Origin: Thermohalobaculum sp039028795 | GTDB taxonomy: Bacteria; Pseudomonadota; Alphaproteobacteria; Rhodobacterales; Rhodobacteraceae | Direction of reading: 5' to 3' | DNA: 64,000 nt | Assembly (NCBI GenBank): GCA_039028795.1 | Contig: JBCCHJ010000008.1 | Location: forward strand, 59,344-123,343 | Part shown: positions 17,795-26,720 of the stretch, in pieces | Layout of the letters: each line of letters begins with the position of its first letter | Numbering within the stretch: the first letter of the stretch is position 1 | The notes under the pieces: generated by a model | Told to the model about the DNA's origin: nothing | Databases searched by the model: none | What the model saw: the letters and a program-made list of their open reading frames with translations, nothing else | Position numbers and translations under genes: made by a program

Positions 17795-19633
17795 ATGAAG
17801 TTTTTCGAACGTCTCATTGATCCCTACAAACCTGCAGAAGGTCCGCCACCGCGAACCTTGTGGGCTTATGGCCGTTGGGCGGTGAGGGGCGCTGAAAAAC
17901 CAATCATCGCGTTGATTTTTCTGGCCATTGCAGGCGGTATTGCCGAGGCCGCCGCCGCCTGGCTGGTCGGATGGGTTGTGGATTTGGCGGCGATATCGTC
18001 CGAGCAAAACTTCTTTGCCGACAACGCCGTGCCGCTGATTCTGATTGGCTTGTTCTTTCTGATCCTGCGCCCGCTGCTGATGAGTCTGAGCGGTGCATTG
18101 TTGAGCCGAACAATGATGCCGTCGGTCTGGACCATGGCGCTGTTTCGAATTCACACTCATGCCCTCGGACACTCGATGAAGTACTACGAGGACGATTTCG
18201 CTGGGCGATTGGTTCAAAAGGAAACGCAATCCTCGATCGCGTTGACCGATGTCCTGCAGGAATCCATTCATGCGGTGCTTTTCGGTCTGGCCACGGTAGT
18301 CGGGTCGCTGGTGCTGTTTCAGGGCACGAATATCTGGCTGGCAGCTATCCTATTGGTTTGGTTCGGCCTGTATCTGACCCTGATCTGGTACTTTCTGCCA
18401 CTGATCCGGAAGCGCAGCCGCATCCGCGCCGACGCCCGGTCGTCGATCACCGGACAATTGGTCGACAGCCTGGGCCATATGGCGACGGTTAAGCTGTTCG
18501 CCCATGCCGGACGGGAACGCGAAGCCGCGCAACAGTCCATCGCGGCTTATCGGGTCACCGCCCATGATTTTGGGCGAACGACTTGGCTGTTCCGCACGTG
18601 GCTGTCAATATTGTCCGGCGCCTTGCCGGTCGCGATGATCGCGACGGCTTTGTATCTTTGGCAGACGGGCCAAGCCTCGCCCGGCGTAATTGCCATGGCG
18701 GGCCTTATCTCGACGCGGCTAGCTCAGATGTCTGGCTGGATCAGCTTCACTGCATTGGGCATTTTTGCCAATATCGGCGTCCTTGAAGACGGCATCCGAA
18801 CACTGGCGCCGCCGAATGACCTGGTCGATGATCCCGAGGCAAAGTCGTTGATCCAAGTCAACGGCGCCGTTCGCTATGACAATGTGACGTTCCGGTATGG
18901 TCATGAAAGTGGCGGTGTGTCCGGTGTCAGCCTGAATATTGCACCGGGCGAACGCGTCGCGCTGGTTGGCCATTCCGGTGCGGGGAAGTCCACCATGGCG
19001 ACGCTGCTACCCCGCCTATACGATGTTGAGGGTGGCCGGATCACGGTGGATGGCATGGATGTCCGTGATCTAACCCAGGATGATCTCAGGCGTCAGATCG
19101 CCGTGGTTACCCAGGATGCTGCGATGTTCAACCGTTCGGCGATGGACAACATCCTTTATGGAAACCCGGATGCCGGACAAGATGCTGCGGTGGCCGCGGC
19201 GCGCCGCGCCCAGGCAGACGAATTCATACGAGACTTGCGCGACTACAAGGGTCGCGAGGGGTATCATGCGCATCTGGGCGAACGAGGGGTGAAGCTATCC
19301 GGCGGCCAACGCCAGCGGATCGCGCTGGCCCGGGCGATCCTGAAAGACGCTCCGATCCTAGTACTGGATGAGGCAACGGCAGCTTTGGATAGCGAATCTG
19401 AGGCTGTGATCCAGGCGGCGTTAGCAGAATTGATGCATGGCAAGACCGTCATCGCCATCGCACACCGGCTGTCCACAATCAGCCATATGGACCGAATTAT
19501 TGTGATGGACGAAGGTCAGATCGTCGAAGAAGGTACGCACGAGAGTTTGCTGGCCAAAGGCGGGCTATATGCCGGTTTCTGGGCCCGGCAATCGCGTGGG
19601 ATGATCGGCGTGTCCACTAAGCCGGCCGCGTGA
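17795..19633 (+). CDS. ABC exporter half-transporter (TMD-NBD), second of pair
   Basis: 612 residues from the ATG at 17795; the GTG at 17786 is an alternative. Six TM helices occupy the first ~320 residues. The ATP-binding domain has Walker A (GHSGAGKST), Q-loop (AVVTQDA), signature LSGGQRQR, Walker B (ILVLDEATAALD) and H-loop (AHRLST). It is clearly paralogous to the preceding ABC gene across the whole length, including the N-terminal FFE(K/R)L(V/I)DPY motif. Both NBDs keep complete catalytic motifs, so a heterodimer with two working ATP sites, or two homodimers, is possible. Substrate unknown. Confidence 0.93.
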   Translation: MKFFERLIDPYKPAEGPPPRTLWAYGRWAVRGAEKPIIALIFLAIAGGIAEAAAAWLVGWVVDLAAISSEQNFFADNAVPLILIGLFFLILRPLLMSLSGALLSRTMMPSVWTMALFRIHTHALGHSMKYYEDDFAGRLVQKETQSSIALTDVLQESIHAVLFGLATVVGSLVLFQGTNIWLAAILLVWFGLYLTLIWYFLPLIRKRSRIRADARSSITGQLVDSLGHMATVKLFAHAGREREAAQQSIAAYRVTAHDFGRTTWLFRTWLSILSGALPVAMIATALYLWQTGQASPGVIAMAGLISTRLAQMSGWISFTALGIFANIGVLEDGIRTLAPPNDLVDDPEAKSLIQVNGAVRYDNVTFRYGHESGGVSGVSLNIAPGERVALVGHSGAGKSTMATLLPRLYDVEGGRITVDGMDVRDLTQDDLRRQIAVVTQDAAMFNRSAMDNILYGNPDAGQDAAVAAARRAQADEFIRDLRDYKGREGYHAHLGERGVKLSGGQRQRIALARAILKDAPILVLDEATAALDSESEAVIQAALAELMHGKTVIAIAHRLSTISHMDRIIVMDEGQIVEEGTHESLLAKGGLYAGFWARQSRGMIGVSTKPAA

Positions 19634-19834
19634 TGCGTCATGTGAAACCATTTGCTTAGGCTGGACCAACCGTTGATGACTTCATGAAGATGGCGTCCGT
19701 CATCGTGCGCATAGTGACGAGATTTGACGGAGAAATTTAGGCGAAAATCTACCAACTTTCGCTTGGTTATCGGGCAGGATTGTCGATCATTAGCTACGTG
19801 GGCGAACCCAAGGTCCGGAAATACTGATGGCTGA

Positions 19835-21220
19835 TCAGGCCGCCGCCAAGGTTACCCGATTGCGTCCGCCGTTCTTCGATGCGTAAAGTGCCTCATCGGC
19901 GCGTTTGACAACTTCGAGCGAGCTTTCCCGCTCTGCCAGAACCGCATAACCAATGGAGACTGTCACAGCCAGCATCTGTTCCGCCTCCCCCATACTCGAA
20001 ATTCGGAACTCCGGATCGGCGGTTGCGCTTCTCACGCGTTCGGCAATCTCTGCCGCCAGACCTGGGCTTACTTCCGGCATCACCACGATAAATTCTTCGC
20101 CGCCCATCCGGGCGACCAGATCCATCGATCGCACGTTCTGCTGCAAGCGCCGGGCAAATTCGCGCAGAACCAAATCGCCTGCTGCATGACCGTAAGTGTC
20201 GTTGACGGATTTGAAACGGTCGAGATCCAAAACCATCACGGCCAGTTCGGCACCCTTCGACCGGCAACTGTCGATCAAAGCATCCAAATGCGTGTTCGCA
20301 TATCGTCGGTTGTAGGTACCGGTCAATGGATCCGTAACCGCCTGAACCATGGTTTTGCGCATGTTTTCGCGCAACTGATCCGAATAGTGCTTACGTCTGA
20401 GCTGAGAGCGCATGCGTGCCGTCAGTTCCAAAACGTCGATCGGACTGCTGATGTAATCGCTGAACCCCAGTTCCAACGCGCGTGTCGCAAGGCTGAGATC
20501 ATTGGCGCCCACAACCAGCAAGGTCGCGGCTTGCCGGGTTTCCGGGCGGGCGCGGATCATCGTCCCGAAGCGCAATGGGTCGCCATCCACCAATGCGTCG
20601 TCGATTAAAACGGCATCAAAAGGGATAAAGTCGATTAGCGCCTGGGCTTCTTCGGAATTCGTTGCCAGTTCGACCTTGCAGTGAATCTCGCGGGTCAGAT
20701 GTTCCCTCAATTGACGGCCTTGGGCCTCGGAGGCGCTGACGATCAGCACTTCACTTTCCGGAAACTTTGTGGTCCGCGACGCATCAAGCATCTTTGTCGC
20801 GCCGAACTCGCTGGACGTTTGTCCACGCAGGGCCAGCTCGTCCACCATCATTTTCATCCGGGTCAGGGAATCGACCCGGCTCATCAAAGCGACCTCTTCG
20901 AAGGGTTTTGACAGGAAGTCATCGGCGCCAGCTTCGATTCCCTTCACGCGATCTTCGCGTTTATCCAAGGCGGTCAGCATAACGACTGGAATATGCATGG
21001 TGGTGCCATCGGACTTGAGCCGCTGGCAAACCTCGAAGCCGTCCATGCCCGGCATCATCACGTCCAACAGGATCAGGTCTGGTTCTTCGGTTTGTGCGAT
21101 TTCCAAGGCCTGATAACCGTTTTCTGCCTCCAGCACGTCATAATACGCATTGGTGAGCCGCTGGCGCAGAATTAGCCGGTTCGTCGGCGTATCTTCAACG
21201 ATCAAAACTCGACCGGGCAT
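19835..21220 (-). CDS. pleD: PleD-type diguanylate cyclase (REC-REC-GGDEF)
   Basis: Makes cyclic di-GMP from GTP; in Caulobacter PleD controls the swarmer-to-stalked transition at the pole. 461 residues: receiver 1 (~1-120) with Asp in LILLDVMMPGMDG and Lys in LSKPF; a second, degenerate receiver (~155-280) without a clear phosphorylation site; and a GGDEF domain (~295-461) with the active-site motif GGEEF. RSMD lies exactly five residues before GGEEF, matching the RxxD product-inhibition site. In many alphaproteobacteria divK is adjacent; here it is not. Divergent from the DUF3572 gene. Confidence 0.95.
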   Translation of the reverse strand: MPGRVLIVEDTPTNRLILRQRLTNAYYDVLEAENGYQALEIAQTEEPDLILLDVMMPGMDGFEVCQRLKSDGTTMHIPVVMLTALDKREDRVKGIEAGADDFLSKPFEEVALMSRVDSLTRMKMMVDELALRGQTSSEFGATKMLDASRTTKFPESEVLIVSASEAQGRQLREHLTREIHCKVELATNSEEAQALIDFIPFDAVLIDDALVDGDPLRFGTMIRARPETRQAATLLVVGANDLSLATRALELGFSDYISSPIDVLELTARMRSQLRRKHYSDQLRENMRKTMVQAVTDPLTGTYNRRYANTHLDALIDSCRSKGAELAVMVLDLDRFKSVNDTYGHAAGDLVLREFARRLQQNVRSMDLVARMGGEEFIVVMPEVSPGLAAEIAERVRSATADPEFRISSMGEAEQMLAVTVSIGYAVLAERESSLEVVKRADEALYASKNGGRNRVTLAAA

Positions 21221-21503
21221 CCGTCACCTATTGCGCATTTGTCGGCGCTTTGGACGCACGTACGGCCATAGGTGGCCCTATCGGTATGATCTTCGCTGTG
21301 TCGCATCATCATGTGCCGCCACTTGGAATCGCGGAACTATAGGGGCAACGGTCCTAAAGAAGAGTTGAGGGGTTCGATGGAGAGTTCGGTATCGCTGCGG
21401 TGGGGTGTGTACAAAACACTCTCTTTCGCGTGGCGATTTGGACGGGTAAGTTTCGAAATCTCAACTCTGGTTTGGAGATTCACTCTTGCTGGGCTCGTCA
21501 AAC

Positions 21504-21791
21504 ATGTCCCCTTTAGGACGCGATCAGGCTGAAACACTGGGCCTGCAGGCATTGGGCTGGCTGGCCGGACAAGAGGACCTGGCCGGGGCGTTCCTTGGTG
21601 CGTCCGGCCTGTCCGCGGATGATTTGAAATCCCGGGCCGGAGACCCCGAATTCCTGGGCTTCGTCCTGGATTTTCTTTTGGGAGACGAAGAAGCGCTTTT
21701 GGCCTTCTGCGATGCCTCAGATCTGACGCCCGACCGTCCGATGCGGGCACGGGCCGCCCTCCCTGGCGGCGACCTGCCGCATTGGACCTGA
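21504..21791 (+). CDS. DUF3572 family protein
   Basis: 95-residue acidic helical protein typical of alphaproteobacteria, often found beside divK/pleD. It shows the family pattern AETLGLQALGWLAGQEDLAGAFLGASGLSADDLKSR. The ATG at 21504 lacks a clear ribosome-binding site. A TTG at 21486 has GGAG eight bases upstream and would add six residues, so the start is uncertain. Function unknown. The stop lies two bases before the ATG of the HAD-like gene, so they are probably co-transcribed. Confidence 0.8.
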   Translation: MSPLGRDQAETLGLQALGWLAGQEDLAGAFLGASGLSADDLKSRAGDPEFLGFVLDFLLGDEEALLAFCDASDLTPDRPMRARAALPGGDLPHWT

Positions 21792-21793
21792 GC

Positions 21794-22471
21794 ATGGAAT
21801 TGGCGGAGATTGAAGTGGGGATAAGCCATCAGACTTTGGTGGAACTGCAGGCGGTGCCGATTGATCGTGGGCGGCCCTTGATCGCCGTGGACGTGGACGA
21901 GGTGCTTGTGCATTTCGTACCCCATCTGGACCGGTATATTCGAACCCTGGGGTTCGAGATGCGGCTGGTCCGTTACGAGCTTGAAGGCTCGATGTTTCCC
22001 ATCGGTTCGGACGACCCGTTGCCTTTCGACGAATGCATTGGACTGATTAATAAGTTCTTCGAGGCCGAGACTTTGAACCAGGAAGCCGTGGAAGGCGGGG
22101 GCGGGGCCCTAGAGCGGATGGCTGCTTGGGCGCAGATCGTGATCCTGACCAATGTGCCGCGGCATGCGACTGCAGCGCGGCGGCAGAACCTGAACGAATT
22201 GGGGATGCCCTATCCCTTGGTCGTGAACTCCGGAGGCAAAGGCCGGGCCATGGCCTGGATGGCCGCAAAAGCAGGGGCACCTTGCGGGTTCGTTGACGAC
22301 TCGGTCAAACAATTGGAAAGCGTTGCCAAACATGTACCCGCGTGCTGCCGGTTGCATTATGCTGGCGCTGACTTCATCGCGCGAATTTTCCCGGAATGTG
22401 AATTTGCGACCGAACAGGTTCGGGACTGGGCCGCTGCAGAGGAGGCGTTGAAACGCGTTCTATCAGTTTAA
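21794..22471 (+). CDS. HAD-superfamily hydrolase-like protein
   Basis: 225 residues from the ATG at 21794. HAD motif I is seen as VDVDEV (nucleophile and general-acid Asp), motif II as ILTNVPRHA, a Lys in NSGGKGRAM fits motif III, and motif IV is GFVDDSVKQL. The catalytic set therefore looks intact and phosphatase activity is likely. A segment after motif I (RYIRTLGFEMRLVRYELEG) may be the cap. It directly follows the DUF3572 gene. Substrate unknown. Confidence 0.8.
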   Translation: MELAEIEVGISHQTLVELQAVPIDRGRPLIAVDVDEVLVHFVPHLDRYIRTLGFEMRLVRYELEGSMFPIGSDDPLPFDECIGLINKFFEAETLNQEAVEGGGGALERMAAWAQIVILTNVPRHATAARRQNLNELGMPYPLVVNSGGKGRAMAWMAAKAGAPCGFVDDSVKQLESVAKHVPACCRLHYAGADFIARIFPECEFATEQVRDWAAAEEALKRVLSV

Positions 22472-22484
22472 GGTTCAGGAAGCT

Positions 22485-22499
22485 CCGACGTTACGTCGG
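22485..22499. terminator. Small hairpin between convergent genes
   Basis: CCGACGT and ACGTCGG flank a single central base, covering the TAA of the TIGR02186 gene. No T run follows, so it may be a weak bidirectional end or chance. Confidence 0.3.
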
Positions 22500-23267
22500 G
22501 AAGAATGTCCTGAAGAATGCAGACGCTAACCACCCTGCGATCAGTGCGACCAGGATGGAGACGATCCCATAGATTGCTGGATAGTCCTGCGCGGCGGAAT
22601 AGATGAACCGGCCCAGGCCGGCACGTCGCACCTCGATAGTCTGGGTATAGACATCCTGCACCTTCTTGTCCCGAAGTACGAAGATCCGGGCCGTATAGTC
22701 GCCTTCGGTCAGGTTTGCGGGCAGCTTGATGCGGGTTTCCAGCAGAATCTTCTCTTTGATCTCAACCGCGCCAGGCAGTTCGGCATAAAGCCCCTCTGCC
22801 TCACGAATGCGGCCCAGTGCTTCGATGTACTCGTCCCGGTCTTCGACCCATTCCGGTGCATCGATCAGTTGGATGAAATGTTCCAGCCCAATCTCAAAGA
22901 GCAGATCGTCAGTATAGCTGATGATGTCTCGGAACTCGCCTGATGTCGCCAGGGCGAAGAAACTGGGCGCCTTGTCGATCTCGACCGCCGGGCCGTTGTA
23001 CCAAATGCCAAGGTTTCGTTGCTTCTTGCGGACATCGACAGGCTTCAGCGGGCCGATTACCTCGACGATCACATCAAACTTATCGTCCTCGTGCCCAGGA
23101 TCGGGTTTGATTGCGCCATAGATAAAGAGCTCAGACCCGGTGAACTGGGTGTCCAGCGAGACGCTGGTCTGGCTGAGGCTGGCCACGACCTGATCATCGG
23201 CCCGAAGTGGCGCTGCCAATACGACAAGGCCCAGCAATCCGGCCAGCAGGCGCATACCCCAAGTCAA
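22491..23267 (-). CDS. TIGR02186-type membrane-anchored protein
   Basis: 258 residues. A signal peptide (MTWGMRLLAGLLGLVVLAAPLRADD) is followed by a beta-rich extracytoplasmic domain (~25-225) and a C-terminal TM helix (~232-252). The pattern fits the alphaproteobacterial TIGR02186 family, usually found beside a TauE/SafE gene as here. The start is taken as TTG at 23267: GGAGG lies six bases upstream and the TTG overlaps the stop of the upstream gene (TTGA). The next ATG, at 23255, has no site at a proper distance. Function unknown; an accessory to the transporter is inferred. Confidence 0.85.
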   Translation of the reverse strand: MTWGMRLLAGLLGLVVLAAPLRADDQVVASLSQTSVSLDTQFTGSELFIYGAIKPDPGHEDDKFDVIVEVIGPLKPVDVRKKQRNLGIWYNGPAVEIDKAPSFFALATSGEFRDIISYTDDLLFEIGLEHFIQLIDAPEWVEDRDEYIEALGRIREAEGLYAELPGAVEIKEKILLETRIKLPANLTEGDYTARIFVLRDKKVQDVYTQTIEVRRAGLGRFIYSAAQDYPAIYGIVSILVALIAGWLASAFFRTFFPT

Positions 23268-24181
23268 TGTCCACCTCCGTTTGACAGGGCAAAAAACTCG
23301 TCCGGCGTGGTCACCAGATCAAAGCCCAGCTTGAAGCAGACCGCTAGCACCAGGACGGCGAGCAAAATCCGCAACTGCTCGGCCTTAAGCCGCGGCGCCA
23401 CGCGGACTCCGATCTGAGTTCCTACGACACCCCCGACAAGTAGGATCACCGCCAACACGCCATCTACCGTCTGGTTCAGAATTGCATGCATCAGTGTTGT
23501 GGCGCCGGTGACGAACATGATCTGGAACAGCGATGTGCCAACTACGACAGTCGCCGCCATGCCCAGCAGATAGATCATCGCAGGCACCATGATGAACCCG
23601 CCACCGACACCCATGATTGCGGCCAGTGTGCCCACCAGCATGCCGATGCCGAAGGGTGGAATTGCGCTGATATAGAGCTTCGATTCCGTGAATTTCATCC
23701 GGAGCGGCAACCCGTGCACCCAGGTGTGCTTGCGCCTGGTGCGCGCAGCCCCGCCACGGGACACTTTGCGCAAGGCATTCAAGCTTTCGATGAACATCAG
23801 CGAGCCAACGGCGCCCAAGAAGACCACGTAGCAAAGGGCAACCAGCAGATCTACTTGTCCCAATTCTCGCAAAGCCGCGAAGATGCGCACACCAATGGCA
23901 GATCCGACAAGGCCGCCTGCCAAAAGGACCAGGCCCATTTTCACGTCCACCGTGCGCCGCCGCCAATGGGAAAGAACACCGGAAAAGGACGAGGCGACGA
24001 TCTGGTTTGCCTCGGTTGCCACGGCGACGGCCGGGGGAATGCCGATGAATATCAGCAGCGGGGTCATCAGGAAGCCGCCGCCGACGCCGAAAATGCCCGA
24101 TAAGAAACCGACCCCGCCGCCTAGTCCCAGCAACACCCAGGCGTTGACCGAAACTTCTGCGATGGGCAGGTAGATGTTCAT
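23264..24181 (-). CDS. TauE/SafE-family sulfite/anion exporter-like permease
   Basis: 305-residue polytopic inner-membrane protein with about eight TM helices. The two family repeats are visible: GFLSGIFGVGGGFLMTPLLIFIGIPPAVAVAT near the N-terminus and GTLAAIMGVGGGFIMVPAMIYLLGMAATVVVGTSL in the second half. The family moves organosulfur and sulfur-oxyanion compounds. The substrate here is unknown. It overlaps the TIGR02186 gene by four bases and is its likely partner. Confidence 0.92.
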   Translation of the reverse strand: MNIYLPIAEVSVNAWVLLGLGGGVGFLSGIFGVGGGFLMTPLLIFIGIPPAVAVATEANQIVASSFSGVLSHWRRRTVDVKMGLVLLAGGLVGSAIGVRIFAALRELGQVDLLVALCYVVFLGAVGSLMFIESLNALRKVSRGGAARTRRKHTWVHGLPLRMKFTESKLYISAIPPFGIGMLVGTLAAIMGVGGGFIMVPAMIYLLGMAATVVVGTSLFQIMFVTGATTLMHAILNQTVDGVLAVILLVGGVVGTQIGVRVAPRLKAEQLRILLAVLVLAVCFKLGFDLVTTPDEFFALSNGGGH

Positions 24182-24299
24182 GCGAGCTATCCCGTGGCTG
24201 GCGGTGATCTAGCCCATGCTGCACTGCAGCGCCAGTCCCCAAGGCCTAATAGGGATAGGTCCAATCTTAAGTCATTGAAGAGCCAGACGTCTGGAGGTC

Positions 24300-24611
24300 T
24301 CAAAATTCCTCACCTGTTGTCCCACTTTCCGGTCCCAATACCGTTTGCAAAGCTTCCCTATAGGCATCAAATGCCAAAACCCCGCTGGGGGACAATTGAT
24401 ATCGGGTATGCGGGCGTCCTTCCAACACCATGCGGCTGTGGACGTATCCCGCGGCTGTTAGCTTCTTCATGTGAGCGTCCAGATTGCCATCGGTGATCTC
24501 TAAAGCCACCTTTAACTCGGCAAAACTTTGCTCATTTCGGCGTAGCAGGGCAGCAAGTCTGGTGCGGACCGGTTGGTGAAACACCGGATCCAGATGGGGC
24601 ACTGGCGTCAT
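24300..24611 (-). CDS. Winged-helix transcriptional regulator (HTH_34/MarR-like)
   Basis: 103-residue single-domain winged helix. HPVRTRLAALLRRNEQSFAELKVALEITDGNLDAHMKKLTAAGYV reads as the helix-turn-helix, with the recognition helix around DGNLDAHMKKL, and LEGRPHTRYQLSPSGVLAFDAY as the wing. Such proteins are dimeric repressors. It is the second gene behind the DUF1835 gene and overlaps it by four bases (ATGA). A tandem palindromic operator sits in the promoter of the pair, so autorepression is the simplest reading. Confidence 0.87.
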   Translation of the reverse strand: MTPVPHLDPVFHQPVRTRLAALLRRNEQSFAELKVALEITDGNLDAHMKKLTAAGYVHSRMVLEGRPHTRYQLSPSGVLAFDAYREALQTVLGPESGTTGEEF

Positions 24612-25609
24612 GGGCTGCGTTGCTGAAGCTGGCCCGATCTATCGTTCCAAGTCCACATCGTTTTCGAAGATTCTAGATGGACGCCGCCCATCCACTGATC
24701 CCGTGGCACTCGCTCGAAGGCTGTCTCCTCCCCGTCCAGGATCTGTTGACCGACGGAAGTGACGCTAAGTTTCTGTTCGCGGAACCGGGGTCGGTCCTCG
24801 GGCGTCCAGGGTGGGTACCAAAAGGGCCCAGGCGCACAGGTGAGCAGACCGGCCGAACAGAGGCGTTCGATGATCCTAAATGTCGGCCAGTCGCCCATGA
24901 AGAAGGCGTCCTCAAGATCCATGTTCTTTGTGAAGATATCGACAGGGCTTTGGACGCCCTGGCTGACCAGTCTCAGCACCTGCGCCTCGCTGCGGGTAAG
25001 CCCGATGTCGTGCCAGGGATACTCTTGCAAGTGGCGCTGTAACGCCGCCTTCAGGAAGGGCAGAGCGGTCAGGTCGCCGGCGATGAAAGCCGCTAGATCC
25101 TGGGGATCGGGCGATTGGAACGCGGACCATCCCTGTTGCGCCAGTTCGAGTTGCGCATCGGTCACGTCCTCGCGCTGCGGGTCCAATGTTGCGATCTGGT
25201 CAGGTGTCAATTCCCCCAAGCCGCGAAACTGCGCCATTCCTGGGAAAGCGCCAATGCAAACCATCCGCAGTCGCGTTTTTCCCAACTTTTGCCCGCTGAA
25301 CCAGTCGAGGATCTGCAGGATCTGCAACTGATCCAAAAGGTCATGTTCGAACCAGAGCACAACGGTCTGATACTTCCGGAATCCGCGGAGATGCGTGTTG
25401 CGTAAGTGAAAATCTCGCATTGCTTCGGATGGGTCATTCCCATCACCCACAAGGTATCGCGCGCGGATCTCGCTGATAGTATCCAAATCGCCCGCGGGAA
25501 ACGGTCCATGGTGCATCGGGTCGCGCCAGACCAGAACATCGCCATCTACCGCACTGGCTTTCAGCAGGTTCGCAGCCCCGTCACCGTTGGTGATGTGAAG
25601 ATCGGGCAT
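24608..25609 (-). CDS. DUF1835 domain protein
   Basis: 333 residues from the ATG at 25609 (MPDLHITNGDGAANLLKAS); a TTG at 25624 would add five residues. The N-terminal ~120 residues match the DUF1835 pattern: HITNGD, VLVWRDPMHHGPFP, VVLWFEHDLLDQLQILQILDWF. The C-terminal half contains a winged-helix-like segment (TRSEAQVLRLVSQG...DLEDAFFMGDWPTFRIIERLCSAGLL). Function unknown. It is co-transcribed with a winged-helix regulator behind a strong regulated promoter. The C-terminal winged-helix reading is my inference. Confidence 0.82.
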   Translation of the reverse strand: MPDLHITNGDGAANLLKASAVDGDVLVWRDPMHHGPFPAGDLDTISEIRARYLVGDGNDPSEAMRDFHLRNTHLRGFRKYQTVVLWFEHDLLDQLQILQILDWFSGQKLGKTRLRMVCIGAFPGMAQFRGLGELTPDQIATLDPQREDVTDAQLELAQQGWSAFQSPDPQDLAAFIAGDLTALPFLKAALQRHLQEYPWHDIGLTRSEAQVLRLVSQGVQSPVDIFTKNMDLEDAFFMGDWPTFRIIERLCSAGLLTCAPGPFWYPPWTPEDRPRFREQKLSVTSVGQQILDGEETAFERVPRDQWMGGVHLESSKTMWTWNDRSGQLQQRSP

Positions 25610-25626
25610 TGGTGTCTCATGCAATT

Positions 25627-25668
25627 ACTCTGAAATGCAGAGTTAAACTCTGCATTTCAGAGTGTCAA
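25627..25668 (-). promoter_or_regulatory. Promoter with tandem palindromic operator for the DUF1835-regulator pair
   Basis: Two 17-base sites, ACTCTGAAATGCAGAGT (25627-25643) and its reverse complement ACTCTGCATTTCAGAGT (25647-25663), are separated by TAA. Each is itself an ACTCTG-N5-CAGAGT palindrome, and together they form one perfect inverted repeat. On the minus strand a perfect TTGACA -35 box (25668-25663) abuts the first site. The sites therefore fill the -35/-10 spacer and the expected start region, 18 bases before the ATG. Classic repressor-operator geometry; the adjacent winged-helix protein is the likely ligand. Confidence 0.75.
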
Positions 25669-25926
25669 TGCGGATAAGGAATCAGTGCCATCATGTGCAG
25701 TTAATGGATCCTCTGCCGATCTCAGCACGCATCGCAAACCGCAAATCATGCTTAAATTTCACTGACCGAGGCGGGAAATGCGTCCGCAGCGCGGAATATC
25801 GGGTTTAACGACCATGTTGTGTTCCCCGAATTGGCTTGAATTTTAACCCCTGACCCCCGATATTTGCCTTCGAGGCGCCTGATTAATGGGCGTTGTTGGT
25901 ATTCACACGTCTACACAGGGTATGAC

Positions 25927-26691
25927 ATGGCACAGAGAGAATACATGCGAAGCCAAACGATCACGCGTGGTGCGGAGATCGATGCTGGCCTGCAATCTTA
26001 TATGAGCAAGGTCTACGCGCTGATGGCTGGCGCGATGATCATTACCGGCTTGGTATCCTATGTCATCGGCATGGACTACAAAGCCGCTTTGACGGGTGGC
26101 GAACCGCTGATCCTGTCTTTGGGCATGGTTCAGGCAATGCTAACCTCGCCCATCGTTTACGTCATCATGTTCGCGCCGCTGGCTTTCATCTTCCTATTCG
26201 CCGCAGGCGTCAACCGGATGTCAGCCTCAACCGCACAGATGGTCTTCTGGCTATTTGCGGCGGTCATGGGTGTGTCGATCGCCTGGATCTTCGCGGTCTT
26301 TACCGGGGCGTCAATCGCAAAGACGTTCTTCATCACAGCGATTGCCTTTGGCGCGCTGTCGATCTGGGGTTACACCACAAAGAAAGATCTTAGCGGCTGG
26401 GGCACCTTCCTGATCATGGGCGTGATCGGCCTGATCGTGGCGTCGATCGTGAACATCTTCCTGGGCTCGGAGCCGCTGGGCTGGGCGATTTCCTGCATCG
26501 GCGTCCTGATCTTCGCCGGTCTGACAGCCTATGACACGCAGAAAATCAAGAACACTTATCTGCAAATGCGCAGCACCCCTGGTGGAGAAGCCTACCTGGA
26601 AAAGGGCGCTGTTATGGGCGCGTTGAGCCTGTACCTGGACTTCATCAACATGTTCATGTTCCTGTTGCAATTCCTTGGGAACCGCGAATAA
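25927..26691 (+). CDS. Bax inhibitor-1/YccA family membrane protein
   Basis: 254 residues from the ATG at 25927, which has AGGG upstream; the longer in-frame extension is not conserved-looking. Seven TM helices follow an N-terminal tail of ~30 residues (RSQTITRGAEIDAGLQSYMSKVYALMAGAM). The C-terminal family signature is seen as LIFAGLTAYDTQKIKNTYLQM and GALSLYLDFINMFMFLLQFLG, with conserved acidic residues that in relatives form a pH-sensitive calcium-leak site. Alphaproteobacteria commonly carry one copy. A strong terminator follows. Confidence 0.92.
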   Translation: MAQREYMRSQTITRGAEIDAGLQSYMSKVYALMAGAMIITGLVSYVIGMDYKAALTGGEPLILSLGMVQAMLTSPIVYVIMFAPLAFIFLFAAGVNRMSASTAQMVFWLFAAVMGVSIAWIFAVFTGASIAKTFFITAIAFGALSIWGYTTKKDLSGWGTFLIMGVIGLIVASIVNIFLGSEPLGWAISCIGVLIFAGLTAYDTQKIKNTYLQMRSTPGGEAYLEKGAVMGALSLYLDFINMFMFLLQFLGNRE

Positions 26692-26720
26692 GCGTTCGCT
26701 TCAGAAACTGAACTATCAAG

